Part shown: positions 1 to 5,590 of the stretch, one piece after another
How positions within the stretch are numbered: position 1 is the first letter of the stretch
Layout of the letters: each line of letters starts with the position of its first letter
Source of the DNA: Bryobacterales bacterium
GTDB taxonomy: Bacteria; Acidobacteriota; Terriglobia; Bryobacterales; Bryobacteraceae
Reading direction: 5' to 3'
Length of the DNA stretch: 5,698 bases
NCBI GenBank assembly: GCA_016880505.1
Contig: JAEHDI010000602.1
Span: 1 to 5,698, forward strand
The notes under the pieces: generated by a model
Databases searched by the model: none
What the model was told of the DNA's origin: nothing
Seen by the model: only the letters and a program-made list of their open reading frames with translations
Translations under genes and position numbers: made by a program

Positions 1-583
1 ACATGACGACGCCGGCAAGGCCGGAAGCGATCCTGCGCACCGCCTCCCGGAGCGGTCCGGTGTCCTCGGGAAGGTCCCATTGGTAGATTCGTACGGGGGT
101 AACATCTGCGCCGAGCGCCCGCAATCCCGCGAGAAGCTCCTCGTTCGAACGGCCATACTCCTGCACCGCCATTCGCCGCTCGGGACGCACAGCGACGGCG
201 TCCAGGATTTCGCGCCACGTGTTCGGTGCGGGCACAGGAACGGTCACGGGGACGTTCATCTCTCGCAGAGCGGCGGCAGGTTTCGGACCGCGTGCCACCA
301 CCGTAATCGAGCGGAGGGCCTCGGCGAAGCGGCCGGCGGGATAGCGCGTTGCCAGTAGCCGGTCGAGCGCTCGTGTGCCGACGCCTGTCAGCAGAACCAT
401 CATGTCGAATTCGCCGGCAAACAGGCGTTCCGCGAAGCGAAACGCTTCCTCGTTCCGCTCGAGCGGAACCTCGCGCATGGAAGGCGCGACAAAGGGATCG
501 CCGCCCTGGTTGCGGATCAGCGTCTCCATCTCCGTGGCTCGTCTGCTCTCCAGGCTGACCACGCGAATGCCGTCGAATCCCAT
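1..583 (-). CDS. hemD: Uroporphyrinogen-III synthase, N-terminal part (cut by window start)
   Basis: The likely product cyclises hydroxymethylbilane to uroporphyrinogen III, the branch point to heme, siroheme and cobalamin, in the cytoplasm. I translated it by hand from the ATG at 583; 194 codons are open to the window edge, out of about 250-270 in the usual family. The protein starts MGFDGIRVVSLESRRATEME. It has the two-lobed HemD pattern: 'LLTGVGTRAL' (about residues 64-73), 'VVARGPKPAAALRE' (95-108), then 'VQEYGRSNEELLAGLRALGA' (140-159) and 'VRIYQWDLPEDTGPLREAV' (164-182). These resemble the family's 'TS/TGxNG', 'GPKTA' and inter-lobe 'Y' regions. The start is fixed by a perfect AAGGAGGT nine bases upstream. 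It lies 15 bp behind the dehydrogenase on the same strand, so co-transcription is likely. The C-terminus is missing, so a C-terminal fusion cannot be excluded. Confidence 0.83.
   Translation of the reverse strand, partial: MGFDGIRVVSLESRRATEMETLIRNQGGDPFVAPSMREVPLERNEEAFRFAERLFAGEFDMMVLLTGVGTRALDRLLATRYPAGRFAEALRSITVVARGPKPAAALREMNVPVTVPVPAPNTWREILDAVAVRPERRMAVQEYGRSNEELLAGLRALGADVTPVRIYQWDLPEDTGPLREAVRRIASGLAGVVM
452..469. repeat. Perfect 18-bp palindrome inside hemD
   Basis: The sequence GTTCCGCTC/GAGCGGAAC is fully self-complementary over 18 bp with no spacer, and the outer bases (451, 470) break it. It falls exactly in frame over hemD codons 39-44 (VPLERN). It could be an operator-like site, a genomic iterated palindrome, or a chance product of a constrained protein segment. 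No second copy was seen in the window. Confidence 0.6.
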
Positions 584-592
584 CGACTCTCG

Positions 593-600
593 ACCTCCTT
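593..600 (-). promoter_or_regulatory. Strong Shine-Dalgarno of hemD, overlapping the upstream stop codon
   Basis: On the minus strand the sequence reads AAGGAGGT, then nine bases, then ATG at 583. This is a full anti-16S match at good spacing and decides the hemD start. Its first two bases lie within the TAA stop (601..599) of the preceding dehydrogenase gene, so ribosomes terminating there sit on the hemD initiation site. This favours translational coupling. Confidence 0.85.
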
Positions 601-2422
601 ACTGGACGGGGACGTTCACCGCCGGACTGCGCGCCTCGCCGGCCTGGAGCACAAGCTCAAGAGTACCGGAAGGAATTCCGTCAGGCACCCTGATGTTCAC
701 CTGGTAGACGCCGACGAAGTCCGGGGCGAGACCCGAATACAGGGTTTGGCACAGTACACCGCCCAGTGTGACCTGAACGTCCGCGCGGGCCGCGGCGAGT
801 GGGTCGCGAGGTCCTCCCGAGCCGCTGGGCGGCGCGTCGTCGACCGGCCCGAGCCCGGCGGCGTAGAAGTATGCGTACTCGGCTCGGACGAGCGGCCTGC
901 CGGCCGTAACGAGCGTGTTGTCGGCGTGATGCACAACGACGGCATCCCGACCGTTGACTGTGAATATGCCCGGTTGGAGCGCCAGAACGGGCACGTCGAC
1001 CGCCGTACTCGACCTGCCCTCGCGAGTGACGACGACGGACCCTGATACGGCACCCGCGAGTTGCCATGGACTCTGCACATTCACCTGCTCCTGACCGTTC
1101 ACATTCGCTACCGCAAGCACCGGCGCGGCAAACCCGTTGACGGTCACGCTCACGCCGGCAACCGAGGTGGGCAGCGGTACTCGGTCCGCCGCGGCGATTC
1201 CGCTGTCATCCTTCCCGCCGGCGACAAAGATCGTGGCGAGCGAGCCGGCAACGAGCCCCCTCGCGTAACTCGCCGCGTTGGTGACTCCCGCGCTCGTGAA
1301 GAACGGAGCGACGGGACCGGCGATCCGGTAAATGGCGCCGCCGTAATCCGCGACGAGGATCTCTCCAGCCTCGTCCTCGCCGAAGGTGGAGATGGACAAC
1401 CCGCTCGCCAGCAGCAGGCGGTTGTTCCACAGGTCACCCTGACGCCGCAGGCCCCAAATGCGGCCGGTGCAGAAGTCGCCGTAGAGGTACGTGCCACGAA
1501 GCCCGGGAGATTCCCGTCCCCGGTAAACGAATCCTCCGGTCACCGAGCAGCCCTCCGAGCGCACATACTCGACCACCGGCAGCGTGAGGCCGGTGGTATT
1601 GCAGCCCGAGCGGTAGCACTGCATACCCTCCATCAGATTCCAGCCGTAGTTCTCGCCGCCGCGGCTGGATGCCGGCTGGAAGTCAATCTCTTCGGCGCGG
1701 TTCTGCCCGACGTCCGCGATCCAGAGGTCGCCTGTGGCTCGGTCGAAGGAGAAACGCCACGGATTCCTCAGACCGATCGCCCAGATCTCCGGGCGGGCGG
1801 CGTCGTCGTTCACAAACGGGTTGTCTGGAGGGATCAGGACACGCACCAAGTCGGACTCAACGTCGAGCCGGAGCATCTTGCCAAGAAGCGTGCGGCGGCT
1901 CTGTCCATTGTTCTGGGGGTCGCCGCCGCTTCCGCCGTCACCCATCCCGACGTAAAGGTAGCCGTCCGGACCGAAGCGGAGCTGTCCACCGTTGTGATTC
2001 GCGTACGGCTGCACGATCGTCAGCAGGACGGTCTCGCTGGCGGGGTCCGCAACGTTCGGATCGGCAGTGGTGCGGTACCGCGCGATAACGGTGTCACCGG
2101 CGAGATTAGTGTAGTTGACATAGAAGTAGCGCTTCCCGGAGTAGCCGGGAGGGAATGCGAGACCGAGCAGCCCCCGCTCGCCGCTCCCGACCGTGCGGTT
2201 GCGGATGTCGAGGAACGGCGCAGGCCTCAGCACGCCACTCGAGAGGATGCGGATGACTCCGTTCTGCTGCACGACAAACAGACGATTCGTTCCGTCGCCG
2301 GCGTGCTGGATGTCGGTAGGATTTGTCAGGCCGGCCGCGAGCTGCGTCAGGCGGAGCGACAAATCCTGGGCGTGAACCAGAAGGGCAAGAAACAATCCCA
2401 GCGCGGTAACGCGCATCCCCAT
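599..2422 (-). CDS. Secreted PQQ-dependent sugar dehydrogenase with TIGR03437-type C-terminal domain
   Basis: Probably a periplasmic or extracellular quinoprotein oxidising aldose sugars or related alcohols with PQQ. Residues 1-18 form a signal peptide (cleavage near VHA/Q). Residues about 22-370 match the soluble glucose/aldose dehydrogenase six-bladed propeller (GSDH). Signatures are 'ANHNGGQLRFGPDGYLYVGM' with His143 as likely catalytic base, 'GLRNPWRFSFD' with Arg219, 'WIADVGQNRAEEID' (234-247), 'GENYGWN' (256-262), 'GCSVTGGFVYRG' (291-302) and 'YLYGDFCTGRIWGL' (312-325). Cys269, 274, 292 and 318 may form disulfides. Residues about 376-607 resemble the Solibacter C-terminal domain: 'VTNAASYARG', 'NVNGQEQVNVQSPW', 'ALQPGIF', 'YAAGLGPV', 'YQVNIRVPDGIPSG'. 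The start is uncertain: ATG 2422 and ATG 2416 (codon 3) both lack a clear Shine-Dalgarno. No PQQ-synthesis gene lies in the window. The oxidised substrate cannot be told from sequence. Confidence 0.9.
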   Translation of the reverse strand: MGMRVTALGLFLALLVHAQDLSLRLTQLAAGLTNPTDIQHAGDGTNRLFVVQQNGVIRILSSGVLRPAPFLDIRNRTVGSGERGLLGLAFPPGYSGKRYFYVNYTNLAGDTVIARYRTTADPNVADPASETVLLTIVQPYANHNGGQLRFGPDGYLYVGMGDGGSGGDPQNNGQSRRTLLGKMLRLDVESDLVRVLIPPDNPFVNDDAARPEIWAIGLRNPWRFSFDRATGDLWIADVGQNRAEEIDFQPASSRGGENYGWNLMEGMQCYRSGCNTTGLTLPVVEYVRSEGCSVTGGFVYRGRESPGLRGTYLYGDFCTGRIWGLRRQGDLWNNRLLLASGLSISTFGEDEAGEILVADYGGAIYRIAGPVAPFFTSAGVTNAASYARGLVAGSLATIFVAGGKDDSGIAAADRVPLPTSVAGVSVTVNGFAAPVLAVANVNGQEQVNVQSPWQLAGAVSGSVVVTREGRSSTAVDVPVLALQPGIFTVNGRDAVVVHHADNTLVTAGRPLVRAEYAYFYAAGLGPVDDAPPSGSGGPRDPLAAARADVQVTLGGVLCQTLYSGLAPDFVGVYQVNIRVPDGIPSGTLELVLQAGEARSPAVNVPVQ

Positions 2423-2469
2423 GCTTTCAGTGTATGTCGAAGGCAGCCCGCGGCAGCAGCGCAGGGCGG

Positions 2470-2499
2470 AGTATACTTTGGTGCGAGTATGAGACTCAA
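2470..2499 (-). promoter_or_regulatory. Candidate sigma70-type promoter for the sugar dehydrogenase gene
   Basis: Read on the minus strand, TTGAGT (2499..2494) is followed by 18 bases and TATACT (2475..2470). That gives 4/6 and 5/6 matches to TTGACA and TATAAT. Transcription would start near 2463, giving a leader of about 40 nt before ATG 2422. The -35 lies inside the first codons of the divergent amidohydrolase gene. The region is a short AT-rich island in GC-rich DNA. Prediction only. Confidence 0.45.
2472..2477 (+). promoter_or_regulatory. Candidate -10 element (TATACT) for the divergent amidohydrolase gene
   Basis: TATACT on the plus strand overlaps the minus-strand TATACT because AGTATACT (2470-2477) is self-complementary. 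No convincing -35 is seen 16-18 bp upstream (the area is GC-rich). Only 11 bases separate it from ATG 2489, so a transcript from here would have a leader of about 5 nt, effectively leaderless. That agrees with the absence of a well-placed Shine-Dalgarno before this gene. Confidence 0.4.
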
Positions 2500-3877
2500 C
2501 AGACGGTGGTTTCTAGGACACGCGGCGGTGCTTCCAGGCACAGCAGCCGCCGCTGCACCTTCAGCGGCATCGAGCTCGGATCTCTCCAAACGTCTCGCCG
2601 GCGCGCTGGACGAGTTGCGGCTGTACAACTCGCACGAGCACCTCATCCCGGAGAAGACTCGCCTGGAACAGGCGGTGGATTTCTTCGGGCTCGCCGGGCA
2701 TTATGCGATGAACGACTTGATCTCGGCCGGACTCGCAGGAGACGCGCTGGCCACCGTTCGGGACGAACACGCGCCGGCGGAACGGCGGTGGGCGGCCTTC
2801 GAGCCGTATTGGAACGCGGCCCGGTTCACCGGCTACGGGCAGGCGCTGTCAATTGCCATCAAAGACCTTTACGGCGTGGAGGAGATCTCCCGCGGCACGA
2901 TCAGCCGGATCAACGAGGCGATCCGGAACCGGAACAAACCTGGACTCTACCGTGAGGTCCTGCGGGAACGCGCGAAGATCGACTGGTGTCTCGTGGACCC
3001 TTACTGGAACGAGAAGCCTGCGCGCCTCGACCAGGATTACTTCCTGCTGGCGCAGAAGTTCGACGGGTTCGTGACGCCGGCGTCCCGCAGAGACATCGAA
3101 CGGCTAGAGGGCATCGCAGGTGTGTCCATCCATTCGCTCGCCGATCACAAGCGGGCGCTCGCAGCGACCTTCGAACAGGCCATCCGGGCGGGCATGGTAT
3201 CGGTGAAATCGACGCTCGCCTATCGCAGGGACCTCAAGTTCGAGGAGGTGTCCGACCACGACGCGGACATCGAGTTCGAGAGGCTGCTGAAAGGCGGCGT
3301 CGAGACGCCGGCCGGCTTCCGGGCGCACAAAGTGCGGCCATTTCGAGCACTCGAAGACCACATGTTCCACCAGGTGGTCCGCCTCGCCGACGCACACAAG
3401 TTCCCATTTCAGATTCACACCGGACTGCTCGCCGGCAACGCGTGCTTCGTGGAGAACACGAATCCGAAGCTGCTGGCGAATTTATTCCACCTTTACCCAG
3501 GCGTGAAATTTGATCTGTTTCACATCGGCTACCCGTACCAGGAAGAGCTCGGCGTGCTGGTGAAGCTGTTCCCGAACGTGTATGCCGACTTCTGCTGGGC
3601 CCACATCATCTCGCCTCCGGGCAGCCGGCGTACGCTCGACGAATATCTTGAAACGGTGCCGGTAAACAAGATCATGGGCTTCGGAGGAGATTACCGGTTC
3701 CCGGAGCTCACGTACGCCCACGCAAAGATCGCGCGAAGCAACGTGGCGCACGTGCTGACGGCGAAAGTGGAGAGCGGGCTGTTCAGCGAGGATCAGGCCC
3801 TCGAAGTCGGGCGGTTTTTGCTTCGGGACAACGCGTTGAAGCTGTTTCCGCCTCAGGGGGCGGCGTCCGCCACCTGA
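2489..3877 (+). CDS. Tat-exported amidohydrolase-fold (amidohydrolase 2 / uronate-isomerase-like) protein
   Basis: A 462-residue protein. The N-terminus 'MRLNRRWFLGHAAVLPG' has a twin-arginine motif (RRWFL) and an alanine-rich stretch to about residue 30, indicating export in folded, metal-loaded form. The body looks like a TIM-barrel metal hydrolase. Strand 1 carries 'YNSHEHL' (His49, His51). Lys240 lies in 'VSVKSTLAYRRDL', His310 in 'FQIHTG', His345 in 'FDLFHIGYP' and Asp401 in 'KIMGFGGDYRF', the expected strand-8 aspartate. The C-terminal part resembles amidohydrolase-2/glucuronate-isomerase-like proteins; the substrate is unknown. ATG 2489 is chosen because it places the Tat signal at the N-terminus. 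The same frame stays open back to 1061, but that stretch is antisense to the dehydrogenase and not protein-like. Codons around 3479-3531 (NLFHLYPGVKFDLFH) are locally AT-rich, including a TTA leucine codon. The gene ends inside the 3' end of the convergent metallohydrolase. Confidence 0.85.
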   Translation: MRLNRRWFLGHAAVLPGTAAAAAPSAASSSDLSKRLAGALDELRLYNSHEHLIPEKTRLEQAVDFFGLAGHYAMNDLISAGLAGDALATVRDEHAPAERRWAAFEPYWNAARFTGYGQALSIAIKDLYGVEEISRGTISRINEAIRNRNKPGLYREVLRERAKIDWCLVDPYWNEKPARLDQDYFLLAQKFDGFVTPASRRDIERLEGIAGVSIHSLADHKRALAATFEQAIRAGMVSVKSTLAYRRDLKFEEVSDHDADIEFERLLKGGVETPAGFRAHKVRPFRALEDHMFHQVVRLADAHKFPFQIHTGLLAGNACFVENTNPKLLANLFHLYPGVKFDLFHIGYPYQEELGVLVKLFPNVYADFCWAHIISPPGSRRTLDEYLETVPVNKIMGFGGDYRFPELTYAHAKIARSNVAHVLTAKVESGLFSEDQALEVGRFLLRDNALKLFPPQGAASAT

Positions 3878-5511
3878 TTTCCCGGCTGCCGCAGCGCTGC
3901 CAGAGCCCGTTCGACTTTCTCCAGGAGTTCGCGGCGATGTGTGTCGCTTTGGAAGGTGAGTTCAGAGCTCCTGTAGTAGTCGGCCTCGCGCTCCCATTTC
4001 TTCACGACCTCGGCGCGATCGGCCTGAATGGAAACCGGCAGCCCGTTACGCAGCAGATAGAGCGGGTTCGTGTGCGCCAATAGTTCGGGTTCTCCCTCCT
4101 CGTTTTTCGCTTTTGCGCGGGCGGCGATCCACGAACTTTCAGAGAGCGGGACCGCGAAGGGTAGCGACAGGCTAGTCTCGGTCCCGTTTCCGGCACGGAC
4201 CGCGGCGACTTTGCCGTTCACGACAATTTCCAACTTCTCGATGGGCCGGTGAAACACGACAGTCGCGACACCCTGGGCTTTGGTTGAAGACCCCTCCCAG
4301 GCGAGAGAAGCGCCTGGGCCCCTCCCATTCACTTCCAGTTCAAGCAGGGGGCCATTGGAGACTACCACTTCGCCCTTGCGGACTCCCTCCGCCCAAGCCT
4401 CGTATGCGGAGCGGCCGGCGGACGCCTTCACCAGCGTGCGTTCGGGACCGAGCAGCGGCACGACTTGAGGCCAGGGTTTCCGGTTGCCCAGCGGAACCGG
4501 AAAATCGCTGCCGGCGATACCGGTGACTCGCAGGCCGGCATTGAGGAGTTGGTACCAGGCATCCGTCTTGAGCACGCCGAACTGAAAGACCTCGACGAAA
4601 TCGATTGTGCCGAGCGCGAGGTCCATGAGAAGCGCCGAGTGTTTCTGGCTGCCGTCGAAGTGCGCGTAACCGACGGTGCCGCCGGCGCGCCGAGCGCGCT
4701 CGAACATGATAAGCGGGAACGGATAGGCCTCCGGCGAGTTGGCGTAAACCTCACCGACACTGACCGGCCGCAGGAGTTCCCGCAAACCGAGCAGGTTGAT
4801 ATGCCCGTAGAAATGGCTGCGGGCCTCTTCGCCGGAGCGGATGGAGAAGCCGGGCAGGCGCGCCTCGGCGGCTTCCCCAAAACCATACTGCATTCCCGCG
4901 TCAGACTGGCGCTGCAATAGAAGGAAGTTCGCCACCGACAGGTCCTCCGCCTGCAGCCAGCGGAGGAAGATGTCGTTGTCCTGCCGATCCCGCACGAGAT
5001 GAATGTGGTCGTCGCCGGAGAGCCACTGGCCCTGTTTGTCCGGCGCAACCGGCTGTAGCTTCAGTTCCACGCGCCGCGACTCGCCTGCCTTTAGTTCAAA
5101 CTCCACCGAGGCCGGCTTGAAGAAGAGCCCGCGATACGCATCAAGGCGGTACTTCCCCGCGGGCAGGTCAAAGCTTGCCTGACCATCGAGCAGGAAGAAA
5201 TGGGACTGATCGCTCGCGGTGACTTCGAGTGTTTTCGGCCGGGCAACCTGCTTCCAGAGACGCTCGCGGTAGTAGAGATCGACCCGGAGCGGCAGGAGGG
5301 CATCCACAGGACTCAGCCGGGACGGGCGCCCGTCCTTGAAGAGGTAGACGCGAGCTGGGGTGACTCTGCCGGTACCGGCGTCCATCACCGCGACGTCGAG
5401 GTTGGCGGCAAAGGCGGGCCGAAGAGAATCCCGGATCTGCGCCAAGCCGAGGGCAAGTGCGAATCCGAGGACGAGCAAGAAGCGAAGCAGAACGTCTCTA
5501 CGTTGTGCCAT
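3853..5511 (-). CDS. CehA/McbA-family PHP-type metallohydrolase, exported or membrane-anchored
   Basis: A 552-residue protein. Residues 8-24 are strongly hydrophobic, with a possible cleavage at AFA/AN (about 35), so it is a signal peptide or an anchor. Residues about 37-155 are a beta-rich domain of carboxypeptidase-regulatory-like appearance ('VMDAGTGRVTPARVYLFKDG'). Residues about 160-400 are the PHP-like metal domain: 'SGDDHIHLVRD' (His169, His171), 'GEEARSHFYGHINLLGL' (Glu228/229, His233, His237), 'GGTVGYAHFDG' (His284), 'GIAGSDFPV' (Asp336) and 'GEVVVSNGPLLELEVNG' (380-396). A small beta domain follows, ending 'AHTNPLYLL' (479-487) as in CehA relatives, then a charged helical tail. Family members include carbaryl hydrolases, but most have unknown substrates, so pesticide activity should not be assumed. 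GAGGTG (5521..5516) sits four bases before ATG 5511. The upstream Pta/Ptb-type gene ends 79 bp away on the same strand. Confidence 0.87.
   Translation of the reverse strand: MAQRRDVLLRFLLVLGFALALGLAQIRDSLRPAFAANLDVAVMDAGTGRVTPARVYLFKDGRPSRLSPVDALLPLRVDLYYRERLWKQVARPKTLEVTASDQSHFFLLDGQASFDLPAGKYRLDAYRGLFFKPASVEFELKAGESRRVELKLQPVAPDKQGQWLSGDDHIHLVRDRQDNDIFLRWLQAEDLSVANFLLLQRQSDAGMQYGFGEAAEARLPGFSIRSGEEARSHFYGHINLLGLRELLRPVSVGEVYANSPEAYPFPLIMFERARRAGGTVGYAHFDGSQKHSALLMDLALGTIDFVEVFQFGVLKTDAWYQLLNAGLRVTGIAGSDFPVPLGNRKPWPQVVPLLGPERTLVKASAGRSAYEAWAEGVRKGEVVVSNGPLLELEVNGRGPGASLAWEGSSTKAQGVATVVFHRPIEKLEIVVNGKVAAVRAGNGTETSLSLPFAVPLSESSWIAARAKAKNEEGEPELLAHTNPLYLLRNGLPVSIQADRAEVVKKWEREADYYRSSELTFQSDTHRRELLEKVERALAALRQPGNQVADAAP
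4296..4318. repeat. 8-bp inverted repeat (hairpin) within the CehA/McbA-like gene
   Basis: CCCAGGCG (4296-4303) and CGCCTGGG (4311-4318) are perfect inverted arms around a 7-base loop. It lies at codons about 398-406, the link between the PHP domain and the following beta domain. No T-tract follows on either strand, so it is not a canonical intrinsic terminator. Confidence 0.55.
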
Positions 5512-5515
5512 GTCA

Positions 5516-5521
5516 CACCTC
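5516..5521 (-). promoter_or_regulatory. Shine-Dalgarno of the CehA/McbA-like gene
   Basis: Minus-strand GAGGTG, followed by TGAC and ATG 5511, is a reasonable ribosome binding site at slightly short spacing. It supports ATG 5511 as the start, which also gives a sensible hydrophobic N-terminal segment. Confidence 0.6.
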
Positions 5522-5590
5522 GCGCTGACCTAAAGCCACTGCCTGAGTTCGTCTTCGAAAAGACCAGCTTGCCCCACGTCGGCGACACCC

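Noticed and set aside
80..358. Plus-strand open frame of 92 codons near the window start
   Set aside because: Antisense to hemD, whose minus-strand frame is continuous, recognisable and has a perfect ribosome binding site.
1669..2088. Plus-strand Arg/Ser-rich open frame of 139 codons
   Set aside because: Lies fully antisense to the propeller domain of the dehydrogenase, with low-complexity composition typical of a wrong-frame translation of GC-rich DNA.
3859..3871. Hairpin GGCGG-CGT-CCGCC as a bidirectional terminator in the convergent overlap
   Set aside because: Stem is only 5 bp with a 3-nt loop and no T-tract on either strand; it is common by chance in GC-rich DNA and lies within both coding regions.
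4691..4702. 12-bp palindrome CGAGCGCGCTCG in the metallohydrolase gene
   Set aside because: About one or more such palindromes are expected by chance in a window of this size and GC content.
4428..5048. Minus-strand open frame of 206 codons
   Set aside because: Same strand but shifted frame inside the CehA/McbA-like gene, Ser/Arg-rich with no recognisable motif; the in-frame gene has full PHP-type motifs.
5551..5564. GTCTT-TTCG-AAGAC hairpin (minus strand) between the Pta/Ptb fragment and the metallohydrolase gene
   Set aside because: Only 5 bp of stem, partly A-T, and no following T-run; not enough for a terminator call.
5512..5590. Possible small gene or riboswitch in the 79-bp gap
   Set aside because: No start with a ribosome binding site belonging to a separate frame, no conserved RNA structure seen; treated as an intercistronic spacer.
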